Notes: generated by a model from the sequence alone, not told the origin. A stretch of DNA of 64,000 bases from Aspidapion aeneum (GCA_963576565.1 OY755045.1:36104667-36168666); one strand, 5' to 3'. Shown: positions 1-10,735, counted from the first letter of the stretch. Made by a program: numbers and translations.

Positions 1-134
1 TTATAAAGAAAAATACAAATACTTACCTATGGAATGGCACTCCCTTAATTCTCCCGGATATTTCTCCACCAACCGCACATGTTTTACATGAATTTTTTCC
101 CATTTTTCACAGAATAAAAAACATAAATTTACAC
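1..134 (-). repeat. Older dispersed repeat, 5' piece split by the Penelope insertion
   Basis: About positions 30-134 match, in inverted orientation, the repeat at 3880-4160. Shared wording includes the block reading ATGGCACTCCCTTA in one copy and its complement near 4120-4135. The match resumes at 2012 after the Penelope-like insertion, so this was one continuous repeat before that insertion. The family is not recognised and no protein is encoded. Confidence 0.6.
123..134. repeat. Target-site duplication of the Penelope-like insertion, left copy
   Basis: The 12 bases ATAAATTTACAC at 123-134 recur exactly at 2012-2023, on the two sides of the Penelope-like sequence. The related uninterrupted repeat near 4030-4055 has a single similar stretch at this place, which supports a true target duplication. 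Confidence 0.75.
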
Positions 135-286
135 ACTTTGTTTGAAACTCGTAGACAATGATTGTGTAGAAATAAAATTTCGGACTTCCATTGTCTTTAT
201 TTATTTTAAAACACGACGTTTCGGTTAGTAAGTATCTCTAATAATTATCAAGTGTAAACTAAACAATCTAGTCTTTAGGCTACTAC

Positions 287-598
287 TTATACTACTTGGT
301 GTGCAGTCAGGTGTGACGGCCCGCCCCCTTTTTTAATCCTAAGACGCCTGTTTTCCTTAAGGAGTGGTTTCCATATGTTTGGTATGTCCGTGCTTGGTTG
401 ACTGAAAACTTCTTTATTCTGCATTATAAACGCAGCTTCAATAAACTTTCGTTTTCGCCAATGCGACTCCTTATGTAAAACTTTAGCTTCTGACCACTGA
501 ATCCTGTGATCATTTGACCATGCATGATCTGCTAAACTGGATTTTTCAATATCCCCTAATTGGGTACTTTTTAGATGTTCATTTACTCTAACCTGAAG
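287..598 (-). pseudogene. GIY-YIG domain C-terminal fragment of the inverted PLE copy
   Basis: On the minus strand this reads the last ~85 residues of the Penelope-like protein (QVRVNEHLK, then SQPSTDIPNIWKPLL). It differs from the plus-strand copy at 1590-1823 by a few substitutions (for example SSLADHA against SGLADHT). The catalytic GIY-YIG start is missing, because the copy begins just after it. Reading continues about 25 codons past the point where the plus copy has its stop, since the stop codon TAG became AAG-type sequence. It is a dead fragment. Confidence 0.75.
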
Positions 599-604
599 GT
601 ATCG

Positions 605-1193
605 AATTAGATCCCGGCGATAGATTTGTAAGTTTTGATGTAGAAAGTCTCTACACCAACGTGCCAATAAATGAGTCACTCAGTATCATGAAAAACAAAT
701 TACAAACTGATGATACACTTCACGAGAGAACAACGCTATCGGTGGAGGGGGTGATGGATCTTTTGGAGCTCTGTCTCCGTAACTCTTACTTTCAAGTGAA
801 AGATAAGTTTTACGCGCAAAATGATGGACTCTAAATGGGTTCATCTCTTTCGCCAGTGGTAGCAAACATCTACATAGAGTGGTTCGAGGACCATGCGATC
901 AACACAGCAAGAGTCAAATCAAAACTATGGCTACGATACATGGATGATACATTTATTATATGGTCGGAAAATGAAGATGAACTATAGAATTTTCTACACC
1001 ATTTATACGGTATTCGACCAACAATTAAGTGCACCATGGAAATTGAAAAAGATTCGGCCTTACCTTTTTCGGATGTTCTTGTCAAACGATCAGACAGAAA
1101 CATTCAAACCACTGTAAGAGGAAACCTACACACACGGGACAGTACCTAAATGTTAAGTCTAATCATTCTGTTGCTACAAAAGTTATAAGAAGT
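605..1193 (+). pseudogene. Penelope-like reverse transcriptase, broken
   Basis: From 619 the frame reads SFDVESLYTNVPINES, then MGSSLSPVVANIYIEWFE and LRYMDDTFIIW. The YMDD box holds the two catalytic aspartates of the palm, and the SFDVxSLYTNVP wording is characteristic of Penelope-type RTs rather than LINEs or LTR elements. In-frame stops at 832-834 (just before MGSSLSP) and 985-987, followed by frame changes up to the next open frame at 1194, show that it is inactive. The N-terminal part of the RT is absent, because the element is truncated at the junction with the inverted copy. Confidence 0.85.
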
Positions 1194-1823
1194 TTGTATT
1201 TAAGAGCCATAAATATTTGTGGTAATAATGAAGAATTAACCACAGAAATTAACAACATTAAAAAGGACTTACAACAGAATGGTTATTCCGAGAAATTAAT
1301 AAACTCAACGATATTTAAAATTAAAAACAAACTAAATGTACCAAATTCTCAAAATAATAATCCATTAGGTGTTATTAACATTCCATATGTTCAAGGGATT
1401 TCAGAAAACATAAGACGAATAGCTAAACACTATAATATAAAAACAGTATTTTCTTCGGGAAATACGATAAGAAGTTTTGTAACTAAAACAAAACCAGAAA
1501 ATCCCTCAAATAATAGGGAATGTATTTACCAAATACCGTGTGAGTGTGGTAAATCATATGTAGGTGAAACGAAACGCCCTCTTCAGGTTAGAGTAAATGA
1601 ACATCTAAAAAGTACCCAATTAGGGGATATTGAAAAATCCGGTTTAGCAGATCATACGTGGTCAAATGATCACAGGATTCAGTGGTCAGAAGCTAAAGTT
1701 TTACATAAGGAGTCGCATTGGCCAAAACGAAAGTTTCTTGAAGCTGCGTTTATAATGCAGAATAAAGAAGTTTTCAGTCAACCAAGCACGGACATACCAA
1801 ACATATGGAAACCACTCCTTTAG
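1194..1823 (+). pseudogene. Penelope-like RT thumb/linker and GIY-YIG endonuclease
   Basis: This open stretch of 209 codons continues the broken RT upstream. Residues ~1-100 are the lysine- and asparagine-rich linker. The GIY-YIG-type nuclease begins at about residue 104 with CIYQIPCECGKSYVGETKRP, where the CxC pair and Y-V-G-E-T-K-R match the Penelope version of the fold (YQIPC...YVGET). It continues through RVNEHLK, HRIQWSEAKVL and E-AAFI to the stop at 1821-1823. In the family this nuclease makes the nick that primes reverse transcription. The domain itself is open, but the element cannot be autonomous because the RT is interrupted. Confidence 0.85.
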
Positions 1824-2011
1824 GAGAACAGGCGTCTTAGGATTAAAAAAGGGGGCGGGCCGTCACACCTGACTGCACACCAAGTAGTATAAGTAGTAGC
1901 CTAAAGACTAGATTGTTTAGTTTACACTTGATAATGGTTAGAGGTACTTACTAACCGAAACGTCGTGTTTTAAAATAAATAAAGACAATGGAAGTCCGAA
2001 ATTTTATTTCT

Positions 2012-2023
2012 ATAAATTTACAC
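2012..2023. repeat. Target-site duplication of the Penelope-like insertion, right copy
   Basis: This is an exact copy of ATAAATTTACAC at 123-134. The older repeat resumes immediately after it. Confidence 0.75.
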
Positions 2024-2650
2024 GACAAACGCAACCGCAAAATGTAAATAAACAACAAATATGTCGTCAAACCACACATCAGATATGTGTCTACGTGACA
2101 AAAGATACGCATGCAAACTTGAAAATTCGCCTCTAGGTAAACCTTGCACCTATGCCTATAAGACATTTTGTGCCCACGCTAACTGCAAAAGTCTTAAGAG
2201 AGGGAATTGAAACACATACCTATCATCTTAGTTTGAAATACTCTGCAGATGGTTAGTTACGACCCCATGTTAAGTATCTCGCATGGTGTGTCATTTGTTA
2301 CCCAAGCAAGAGACATTTGAGGTTCCGTTAGGGGCTTATTAGTTTCTACTAAGTACTTTACGAAATGCCACCCCAAAACCCCAATGACTCTTGTGGGAAC
2401 GTCCTTTTATGATCTGGCAATGTCCAGGTGTACCGCGTGGAGGCAGATGCCACAATCGTTGTATCCCCATCTCCTTTGGGCCCATCAATCGGTCCTTTAA
2501 AACAAAAAATAATAAGGGCGAGGTTCAGCAATGTAATTATGTAATTAAAAGGGGTGGGGTTTTCAAAACGAAATAAATTATAAACAAAATTTTGCTTTTT
2601 GCATTGCTTTTATTTATTTTAAACCGAATTCAAGTATAAAATAAATAATA
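2024..2650. other. Remainder of the older repeat, then unassigned DNA
   Basis: Bases 2024-2160 continue the repeat interrupted by the Penelope-like element, in inverted orientation to 3880-4050. From 2160 to 2650 no protein, RNA or repeat family was recognised. A 61-codon open frame near 2391-2576 shows no family motif and was not called as a gene. Confidence 0.4.
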
Positions 2651-2654
2651 CCGC

Positions 2655-2850
2655 AATATTCCTATTATTTTATTGTATATGTCTAGGCTAGAAAATTTAC
2701 TGAGACTAACTTTATCTGTCTCCGTAGTGACGTCAAATCATGTCTGCACTTAGTGGGCGACTGTGACTAAAGCTTCAACTTGACATTTGGTCTTTTTTAG
2801 TAAATGTTCGTATTTCATGACTCTTTTTCAGATATCGGCATTCACTTCAT
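2655..2850 (+). repeat. ~195-bp direct repeat, copy 1
   Basis: Copy 1 of a pair with 2985-3180. Both contain TATCTGTCTCCGTAGTGACG, then CAAATCATGTCTGC, TTAGTGGGCGA and CTAAAGCTTCAACTTG in the same order and spacing. The copies start about 330 bases apart and differ at scattered positions, so the duplication is not recent. The family is unknown. Confidence 0.7.
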
Positions 2851-2984
2851 CTCCATTCCACTTGGTTACGCTCCAACTGATGAATACCAATAAGGACGGA
2901 ACACCGGTGTCTAAGAGCTACCCTGTCCCCCTTTTGAGGAACTGCCCGCAAACCTGTTTTTGTTAAGTCTTTTGTCAATTTCCT

Positions 2985-3180
2985 TGCAATATCCCTATTA
3001 TTTTAGTGTATATTTCTGGGCTAGGCTATTTACTGAGAATAATTATATCTGTCTCCGTAGTGACGCCAAATCATGTCTGCGCTTAGTGGGCGATTGTGAC
3101 TAAAGCTTCAACTTGGCATTTGATCTTTTTTAGTAAATGTTCGCATTCCATGACTCCTTTACAGATATCACCATTAATTT
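2985..3180 (+). repeat. ~195-bp direct repeat, copy 2
   Basis: Second copy of the 2655-2850 unit. The 135 bases between the two copies (2851-2984) were not assigned to any family. Confidence 0.7.
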
Positions 3181-3214
3181 CATGTCCCTATAATTTTGTA
3201 AACAAAATAGTTTG

Positions 3215-3300
3215 AGTTTGCAGGCTACTAGTTATACTACTTGATGTGCAGTTAAGTGTAAGAACTCGCCCTCTTGAACCCAAGATGCTGTGCGGTTTTT
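3215..3300 (-). mobile_element. 3' terminal scrap of a second Penelope-like copy
   Basis: The minus strand ends with residues HLTAHQVV and a CTACTxxTTATACTACTTG block, like the tail of the larger Penelope-like insertion (near 290-320 and 1860-1890). The copy is more diverged and only the tail is present. Confidence 0.55.
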
Positions 3301-3879
3301 TCTGGCCACCCGGTATTCTAAAGTTAAACGAGCAGTAATTTTATGCTGGGGCGATGAGTGCCCAACACAGACTTGAAGTCTGTGGTGCTCAATGTCTAAA
3401 AACATAAATATATGCAAAAAAGTTATAAAAATAAGATTTTTCAGTAAGGGTTGTAGATCGGTAAAATTACAAAAAGACTTTAACATTTATACAAAAATTA
3501 TTGCACAAGGCACATACCATCGGTAACAATTTTCATAAAAATTTTTGGTCCAAAAATAATCCAAAATATAAAAAAATATCGCCATGAAAACATGCTTTTC
3601 GCTCCAATACTGCGAACGAAGGTTTTCGTTAAAAAGAAGTGACAATTTTCGACAGCTCTTGCCACTCACTGAGTTCCTTTCCACTCATTAGGTTTTCGCT
3701 ACAAGACAGCATGTTTATCTACCAGTTGAACGTATCCACTCACAGCTTTGTTATTGTTCACAATTTTGCGTTTTTGGCCAGATTTTTAGCTAAAATACCA
3801 GTCTGTGGATTAAACAAAGCATAATCCGCTATAACCCAAATACGTTTGAGCATAAATAATATGTTCAAAAATCGACAAG
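3301..3879. other. Unassigned AT-rich DNA
   Basis: No gene, RNA or clear repeat family was recognised. Several open frames of 60-80 codons on both strands lack family motifs and overlap one another, as expected of chance frames. Confidence 0.4.
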
Positions 3880-4160
3880 TTAATCTTTCATGGCTGGCTT
3901 TGGAAGCAATGGCAAATTTAAATTCACGAACGCGAATATTCAAGTGCGCATGTGTGTGTCTTGTCATGTGGAGACAGAGCTGCTGTGTGGGTGGAAGCCA
4001 TCTTTGTTGCTTATTTACATTTTACATTGTTTTGCATTTGTCGTGAAAAATTATGTTTTTTTCAGTGAAAAATGGGAATTAATTCACGTAAAACGGTTTT
4101 TGGAAAAATCTCTGGGAGAAGTAAGGGAGTGCCATTTCATAGGAACTCCTTTTTTTAATT
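3880..4160 (+). repeat. Dispersed repeat, uninterrupted copy
   Basis: This matches, in inverted orientation, the two halves at 30-134 and 2012-2160. It shows the pre-insertion arrangement at the Penelope target. The family is not recognised. Confidence 0.6.
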
Positions 4161-4449
4161 TTTTATAATTTGTTAATAAAGTTAAGAGTGGTTTATAGAT
4201 GCCATTACACAATCTTCATGATATCCGCAATAAATTTGCACAATTAGTTTTAGAAAAACTACAATTTTAATCCACAATTTGATTAATTTTCACCCAATCA
4301 ACTAGTTTTTAGAAAAAAAAAGAGGTATATACGTAAACTTTTAACAATTTTCAAATAATATAGTGACGTATTGGAGTATGTTCTAAAACCATCAAAACTG
4401 ATGCGTGCGCAATAACCGAAATCCTGTCTACCCGAAAAAGGAACATTAT

Positions 4450-5030
4450 GAGTGCGTTCGAGTAGAAAACCCGTCGAGCGAGCGGGGCGTAGGGCCGTCA
4501 CGGACTGAACGCCCTGGTTTTCGCGGTTCGACTCGAACGGAAAAGGCATTCACCAGTTACAAACACAGATTAGGTTAGATAAAGTTAGTAGTGTTACAAA
4601 TTTATAACCCTAAATTTTGGGCAGAAAATTTTTGTTTCTTTTTGCAATTTAAAACTGTAAATAAAAAACCCTAGATTAAAATCGCCTCTAACTTTATACA
4701 TTTAGAGCACCCTGGTAGTCTTTCTTCTTCATCATCCTCAGAATCTTGGAAACATAATTCTACAGCAAACTGAACTGCGTCCATATATTTTATTTGACAA
4801 AAAAAACAGTAAGAAAACAGTCGTAAAAATGTAAATAAAAGTTTAAAAATATAAAAAGTAGGGTTATGTAATACGCCCGCTTTTCTCCATCCTCAAGCTT
4901 GGGTTATATCGAGCGCGCCCCGAGGGTTCGCGCGGTGGCATCTCGAACGCAAAAGGGCATGCTCCGAGCGTCAACTCGAACGGAAAAATGGACCTCGGGG
5001 CGCCCGGGTTGCCTACTCGAACGCACTCTA
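4450..5030. repeat. CpG-rich inverted-repeat (MITE or foldback) element
   Basis: GAGTGCGTTCGAGTAG near 4450-4466 is matched by CTACTCGAACGCACTC near 5012-5028, giving 16-bp inverted ends about 580 bases apart. Several further TCGAACG motifs on both strands lie near each end. The middle is AT-rich and noncoding. The element ends about 100 bases before cyclase exon 1. The CpG density contrasts sharply with the surrounding intron. No target duplication was identified. Confidence 0.5.
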
Positions 5031-5130
5031 AAAATTAAATGGGGGTCCTGGCTTCAAGTATCGCGTGTGAGGATGCCCTATATTTATGCTCTAACGTATT
5101 TGAATTTATCCAACGTTTTTTTTGTTTCAG

Positions 5131-5280
5131 AGCCAATTTGAATCTCTAGAGTTACACAACCTATTCAAGAGGTACACCGACAAGATAGCATTTGGATACT
5201 TCTCTCTATTTTTAATTTTGATATTTTTACTTTTTGGAGGCCATACTGGGGTGCTGATTTATGAAAATTATGATAGTCAG
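5131..5280 (+). CDS. Adenylate cyclase, exon 1 of those visible (TM1)
   Basis: Bounded by TTTCAG at 5130 and GTAAAC at 5281; 150 bp, phase 0 at both ends. It reads 50 residues, with a basic stretch (FKRYTDKIAFG) followed by a ~24-residue hydrophobic helix (FSLFLILIFLLFGGHTGVLIY). This matches the cytoplasmic lead-in and first transmembrane helix of class III membrane adenylate cyclases, which convert ATP to cAMP at the plasma membrane. It has no suitable initiator codon and a splice acceptor upstream, so at least one earlier exon must exist. None was recognised in 1-5130. Confidence 0.75.
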
Positions 5281-5353
5281 GTAAACATTCAAACAACGAT
5301 ATTAGATATATTTTAAGGTCTCTTAAATAAAAAGATATTTGGTGCTCTCCATA

Positions 5354-6130
5354 TACCGGGTGGGCCTGAAAAAATCAAACAAAATGTTTTTCATTATAAC
5401 ATTCGAACTATACCATTGATTTTTATTAAATATCTTTGCAAAATCAAACTAAAACCTTCAAAGAGGCCCGTTTACTCTTTTGTTCGAAAACTCTTTAGAA
5501 TGTTTATGGGTTCGTAAAGAAGCCCTATTTTTGTTACGTACAACAAGGTATGAAGCATTGAAATCGGTTTGATGGTTCTCGAAAAATAATTTTTTGTAAC
5601 AATTGTTTTACCAATTAAACGATTGTCTTCTTAAATTTATCTGTATTAATTTTCCCATAAATAAATTTTTACTAAACCGATTTTAACGAAAGCACTGCAG
5701 TAAGAAATAATTGCTCTTTAAATATATTTAGTAAAATTTGCAACAATCTCAAAGTTCAAGTTGGCTGATTTAATTAAGTTTGATCTTACACAAAGGATTG
5801 CTTTTTCTCGAGATATTAGTGTTTCCTTGACCGATTGTTATATTTTAGATGCTTGCATCTCTGTATTATTTTCTTTATAGAATCATTTTTACTGAACCGC
5901 TTTTAATGAATAATTTTAATGTTCTGTACAAAATGCTTTCGATTTTCTTAAAATGGGTACAATAATACTTAATTTATAAGGAAATTAATACTGAAAAATT
6001 GGCAAGGCAATCGTATAGTCTGTAATACAATGTTTGAAACAAAAATTATTATTTTGGGAACAACAAAACCGGTTTTTATAATTCATACCTTGTTGTAGGG
6101 TTAAAAGTTAAAAACTTTTTTGAAAAGTCA
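5354..6130 (+). mobile_element. Truncated copy of the CCGGGTGGGCC-ended Tc1/mariner-like element
   Basis: It begins TA-CCGGGTGGGCC and shares internal wording with the complete element at 44326-46566, including ACAATGxxTGAAACAAAAAT and CATACCTTGTTGT. The matching right inverted end is missing, so this is a partial copy. From 6130 to 6640 nothing was recognised apart from possible ends of other repeats near 6500. Confidence 0.55.
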
Positions 6131-6639
6131 AGTTTGATTCTACCTGTAAACTTGGAAAATTTTGATTGTGATCATTAAAGAATCATTGATCTTCATAAAT
6201 AAATATTTCTATTTATTTCTAAATGTTTTTGTATATGGAAGTACACCTTTAGAAATCGTTTTTTGATCGACCCGAAAATGGCTATAAAAGTTATTAACAT
6301 AATTCCGGGCGCATTATATCAACAAAAAAAAAGATCAACATAGATTTTTCGATAATTTGAATTAATCTTCCAATAATACACCAAATATTAACTTTGTTAT
6401 TGATATGGAAAGGTAAAATTAGGGTTATCAAATTATTGTCAAAAAAATTGAATTTATATTGGTATTCGTAAATAAGCTAAAGACAAGTTTACAATATACA
6501 GTATGTCCACGGATCACGATCTCAAGAAGAAAACTGGAATAAAAGTTTAATTTTTCAACAAAGTCTATTGCCATACCAACGACCGATGAATCTTATAATC
6601 ACTTATCTTATCACTTTTTAAAATATATATCGCAGTAGC

Positions 6640-7456
6640 TCTAAAAAATTGGAAACGTAAAGTACACGGCATGGGAATACAATTTAACGACCAATTTACC
6701 ATATAAACACTGCAGTTTGTTGACGACCAAGTAATTGTAGCTAATGATAAAGAAGACATGGAGTATATAATGAGAAAGTTAACGGAAGAATACCAAAAGT
6801 GGGGGTTAACAGTGAACGTGGACAAGACACAGTACTTATGTATTGGAAACGAATCAAGTGAGTTAGAACTAGACAATAGACAAACAATATCTCCATGCAA
6901 TGAGTATGTATACTTGACAGGAACAGACTGTAAGGAACTGGAAAAAAGAATAGTAAAAGCAAAAAGGTTATTGGTTGTCTTAACAGTATTTTATGAAGCA
7001 GAGAGATAAAAAAGAATGTAAAATTTTACATATATGAAACAATGGTGAAAAGCACGCTGTTGTATAGAATAGAGTGTCGCCTAAAAGAAAAATACAAAGC
7101 AAAAATGGAAAGTGTCGAAATGAATGAAATAATCAATGAGAATATCTAAAACAGATCATATAAGAAATGAGATCATAAAAGAAAGAATGGTAATCGAGGG
7201 AAGCATAACGGATGACATCACTAAAAGACAACTGATATGGTACGGCCATGGAAAGATTACCAAAGCAAATCCTAGAATGGCAACCAATAGGGCGCAGAAA
7301 AAGAAGGCGTCCTAAACTGGAATGGCAACAGTCAATCCAAAGATCAATGAGTCAAAAAAACCTGACGGAAGATGATTCTCAGGATCAAAGGAGGTGGAGA
7401 ATAGGCGTCGGACAACGTAGAAAAACGTTCTAAACCGACATAGTAGTAGTAGTATC
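6640..7456 (+). mobile_element. LINE (endonuclease/RT type) 3' fragment
   Basis: The fragment reads QFVDDQVVIANDKEDMEYI (the family's palm box, FADDQ, here FVDDQ), then LTEEYQKWGLTVNVDKTQYL, and after frame changes a C-terminal tail with GRRKRRRPKLEWQQSI and RRWRIGVGQRRKTF. This is the order seen at the end of common insect non-LTR elements of the RTE-like or endonuclease-RT kind. A TAGTAGTAG tail at 7440-7452 fits the microsatellite 3' ends of such elements. Frameshifts near 7010, 7080 and 7150 and loss of the 5' half make it dead. Confidence 0.75.
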
Positions 7457-8029
7457 TTATCACTTTCATCTGTGTTTGGCCATACTTGAACTTGAACTAA
7501 TTCTAAAATTTAAACTCTTAAACAGCATTTTTGTGTAATAAAAAAAACAGGTTAAAATTTGGCACTATAATATTAATATGTATATAGAGTTAGGAGAATA
7601 ACTGAAAATTAAAACAAAAATATCTGCTTATATTTTGCCGTAATTTAGTTGTGGAAACACACAATTTAAACTACTCTTTTTTTTAAGTGTTATATGTACA
7701 AATAATAGGTTTATCTAATATATTATCAGTGCACCATTAGCCGTTAATTATCCGTAAATTACTAGTGAAAAGAAAATATTTGCAGCGTTTTTTTAATAGT
7801 GTTTTTTTAACTTAAAATAAAATTAGCACAATACCTATGGAAATAATAGTTTTATATTATATCTAATATTTTTTCAGTGCACAATTTGCCTTTAATTATT
7901 TGTAAACTATTTGTGAAAACCAAAAATTTGCCATGCCAGTTTTTAATTTTTTGAACTTTTCTACTAACTTTATATAAATTTAGCAGAACACAATTTTTTT
8001 TAACTGTCATAGATACTTTTATATAAAAT
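7457..8029. other. AT-rich intronic DNA with an imperfect internal duplication
   Basis: The stretch from ~7710 (ATCTAATA, CAGTGCACCATTAGCC) is echoed from ~7860 (ATCTAATA, CAGTGCACAATTTGCC). These are two diverged copies of a ~140-bp unit. No gene was recognised. Confidence 0.4.
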
Positions 8030-9770
8030 TTAGCATAAAAAACATTCATTTTTATACAGCGAGGTCCACACAACCAGGAACATTTTATTGCCCAATTCCC
8101 ATTGGTTAATAAGATCAGTTTGGGTGAGACACTGTTCAGATCTTTTAAATAAATCTGAGGTAAACGCGCAGTAGCCCGGACATTCCCACAGTGCACGTCT
8201 AACTGTTTCGTCATCCTCCATACACACATTCGATTTTATCTGTTTGTCCCATTCTGTGCGTGGGTACTCTTAGTTGACAGTGAACCGTCAAATGTCCAGG
8301 CACTATACGGATCTCCTGTCTGGTAAGTCCAATGATTGTTCCTGGCTCCCTTTCTACAAGGTCGATTAATACACTCATTAGAGTGCGCCAGTTCTGGTAT
8401 ATTTACCCAGTATTGTTGGAAGCTGGTATTTAGCAGCATTGTATGATATGCCCAGAGCTGGTTCGGGGCCGAAAAATTCGGCGGGTGCCACTTCCCTCGC
8501 TGCTTGTTCTATGGCCTCATTTCCCTCATGCCCAGAATGCCCTGGTATCCATACTAATGACACATTGTTAGCGCTACCAAGCGCATCCTTGCAGCTCCTT
8601 ACGGTTCTCGATGAGACCGTATAAGGGATCAAGCACTCTTAAGGCTGCTTGACTGTCGGAGAAATTTTTATTGTCCTGTTGGTCCATTCGTGGTCACTAA
8701 TTCACTGGGCACACAGTTCAATGGCTACGAGGTCGGCCTGAAATATAGTGGCCAATTGGTCGACACTATGTTTAATTTCGGATACTCACAACTCCAGATC
8801 CAACGCCTGATGGCATTTTGAATCCGTCGATATACCAAAAGCTATCGTTATTTGAAAAATTGGTTCTGTTCTTTAACCAGTCGTCATGACGTCGAATATC
8901 ATTCCTAGAGTTGCGTCCAACTCCTGTTCCCTAATTAGGGCTGTTGCTATCAATTTGTTTGCCCTGCAATCCTGGTGGTTGACCCTTATTCTATATATTG
9001 CTCTTCGTGTCCCCGCCTCTAAGAAAATATGAAGCAGAGGTAAGTTTAGTAAGAATTCAAGCGCAGTCGAAGGGCCAGAACTCATTGCGCCACATATGGC
9101 AAGACTGGCCTGTCGTTGAAATCTGGTTAGTTTGGCCCTTGGCCTAGACTATTGCGCCGTATGTAATTATATTAGTGAATTATTGAAATAAAGCCAGGCT
9201 ATAATAGTGACACCTTCACTTTATAATATCAGCTGTGATCTTTCAACATTCGGCCTTTGTTTACTATATGAACCGGAATAAATAGTGCCTTCCTTTATTA
9301 GTTGAAAATAAACGTCGAATGTTTGAAATTCGACTTTGGTATGTCAATTTTAAAGGATTAACTGTCAGTTTTCAATGTGGAAGTGCCAAGATAGTGCCTG
9401 GCACTATTATAGCCTGGCTATATTTCAATAATTCTCTATTATATACAGCCAGTACATTTGTTTGGGGCTAGTGCTCTAGGTTTTTATGCAAATTCTTTTG
9501 CGCGTTCATAAAGACAGTGTGGCTGTGCGGATTATCGTTTCAAAATGGGCATTCCAGGTGAGAGTTTTATCTAGGGTGACTCCTAGGTATTTTCCCTCTG
9601 ACTTAAATGAAATTATTTCACAGTTAAGCTACGGAAGAGTCAGGAAGTCTAGCTTCCTTTTACGGCTGAATGGTATAATTACTGTTTTGCTGGTATTAAC
9701 AGACATCTGTTCCATGTCATACCAGTCTTTTACCGTGTTTACTACTTGTATGATATTTGATCACTGAACT
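8030..9770 (-). mobile_element. LINE relic: RT palm/thumb, RNase H and Cys-rich tail
   Basis: Read on the minus strand. From 9760 to 9440 it gives the RT palm end (KYLGVTLDKTLTWNAHFE) and WLY. After an interrupting MITE it continues ITYGAIV, LTRFQRQASLAICGAMSSGP and TALEFLLNLPLLHIFLEA. Next comes an RNase H domain with VSLVWIPGHSGHEGNEAIEQAA, and last a CRM-type cysteine stretch (CMEDDETVRRALWECPG). This order of RT, RNase H and C-terminal Cys motif fits Jockey/I/R1-group LINEs. Many stops and frameshifts are present, and the N-terminal half is missing. Confidence 0.8.
9177..9434. mobile_element. 258-bp MITE inserted in the LINE relic
   Basis: Its inverted ends read GAATTATTGAAATAAAGCC and GGCTATATTTCAATAATTC, followed inward by AGGCTATAATAGTG and its complement. 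It splits the LINE reading frame exactly between YWLYI and ITYGAIV. A second, diverged copy of the same family lies at 59248-59562. The target duplication is unclear (AT-rich flanks). It has no coding capacity. Confidence 0.75.
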
Positions 9771-9788
9771 TTGATTTTTATATTTTAG

Positions 9789-10019
9789 GAGAAACTTACA
9801 GCAATCGCCCCAGATCTGACTCTTTACCTTGTGATAATCACATACGCAGTGATCACATTTTGTATAATAGAAAAAGTCCACAACAGAAGCAAAAAATGGC
9901 GAATTTTTTGCTTTGTCGCATTTGTGCTTATATTTTTCAGCAATTTTTTCGTTCCGTTTTATCATGAATTTCACAATACGGATACCTATTCATATACACC
10001 GGGATATACAAAGCTATTG
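9789..10019 (+). CDS. Adenylate cyclase, exon 2 (TM2-TM3)
   Basis: Preceded by TATTTTAG and followed by GTAAGT; 231 bp, phase 0 at both ends, joining exon 1 in frame. It encodes 77 residues with two hydrophobic helices (LYLVIITYAVITFCII and IFCFVAFVLIFFSNFF) linked by the basic loop EKVHNRSKKW, then an extracellular-type loop with HEFHNTDTYSYTPG. This is the expected TM2-TM3 hairpin of the first six-helix cassette of a membrane adenylate cyclase. Confidence 0.8.
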
Positions 10020-10109
10020 GTAAGTATAACGTCTTAAGTAGGTCAATTAACAATTCCATACTAGGGAGAAAATGAAATTAAAGAAGGAAAAATAAACAAA
10101 AAAGTTTTT

Positions 10110-10260
10110 TTAATCTTTAGCCGGGATTCGAACATGGAACCTCTGGCTAAACTTATGCGCCAACGCACTAGTAGTTGCCTCCGTTCGATGTCGGCTTCGA
10201 CAAGTTATGACGCGCGACGTCTCAAAGCTATCGGCCGCTAACTTCTCTGTTTATTTTGCA
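10110..10260 (-). mobile_element. tRNA-like SINE relic
   Basis: On the minus strand the sequence reads GCGTTGGCGCATAAG, then a B-box-like GTTCGAATCC at ~10128-10137 in a context resembling the TPsiC arm of a tRNA. The same strand upstream could be A-box-like. A full cloverleaf is not convincing, so this looks like the pol III promoter head of a tRNA-derived SINE rather than a tRNA gene. Confidence 0.45.
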
Positions 10261-10269
10261 TTGAGTTAA

Positions 10270-10735
10270 ATGTAAAATCACTTAATTGGCTCGGCTCAGG
10301 TAAGACGCAAAAACAACACTTCCTGACAGAAAAGCGGTGCCACGACTGAACGACCTGAAAGGAATTGACTTATAAATATATGAAGAAGAAATAGAAATAA
10401 ATGAAGAAGGTTTATTACATGAGCGCACAAGTTTTATTATATTATTTTTTGTTGACCGACAAACATTTTTCTTATTATTTTTTTTATTTTTATGGTCCAA
10501 GCATTCTCAGCTATGCCAGGGATAGGTGACACAATGATCGCGAGGGGTTGCATAAGATCCGATTATCTGAGAGTGTCCATTACTCAACCGAGGGTAACTG
10601 AACTAATACGCTAAACACATTTATTAATTTTTCTTTTCATTTCGAAATTGCAATGCAAATTTTCGTTTATACCATCCTGTGATCACTGCTTGTTGTAAAG
10701 CTCAGGACTGTTACATCTCTAACAATGTTTTTCTC
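10270..10735. other. Unassigned intronic DNA
   Basis: No gene or repeat family was recognised here. A short (ATCT)n run begins at ~10738, at the edge of the next LINE. Confidence 0.35.

Larger units (their letters stand above)
135..2011 (+). mobile_element. Penelope-like retroelement (PLE) insertion with inverted partial copy
   Basis: The insertion is about 1.9 kb. A 5'-truncated plus-strand element carries the end of a reverse transcriptase and a GIY-YIG endonuclease. Fused head-on to it is a minus-strand copy of the 3' end only: 167-598 is the near-perfect inverted repeat of 1581-2012. Partial inverted copies of this kind, and variable-length target duplications, are known for Penelope-like elements. 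The left 32 bases (135-166) lie outside the inverted repeat. The 12-bp direct repeats at 123-134 and 2012-2023 bound the whole structure, so both parts probably integrated in one event. Confidence 0.85.
5281..9788 (+). other. Adenylate cyclase intron 1
   Basis: This 4.5-kb intron opens with GTAAAC and closes with TTTTAG. It holds a fragment of a CCGGGTGGGCC-type element (5354-6130), two LINE relics in opposite orientations and a small MITE. Confidence 0.7.

Noticed and set aside
10110..10260. A functional tRNA gene.
   Set aside because: Only a B-box-like arm is convincing. The acceptor and anticodon stems do not form a normal cloverleaf, so a SINE head is more likely.
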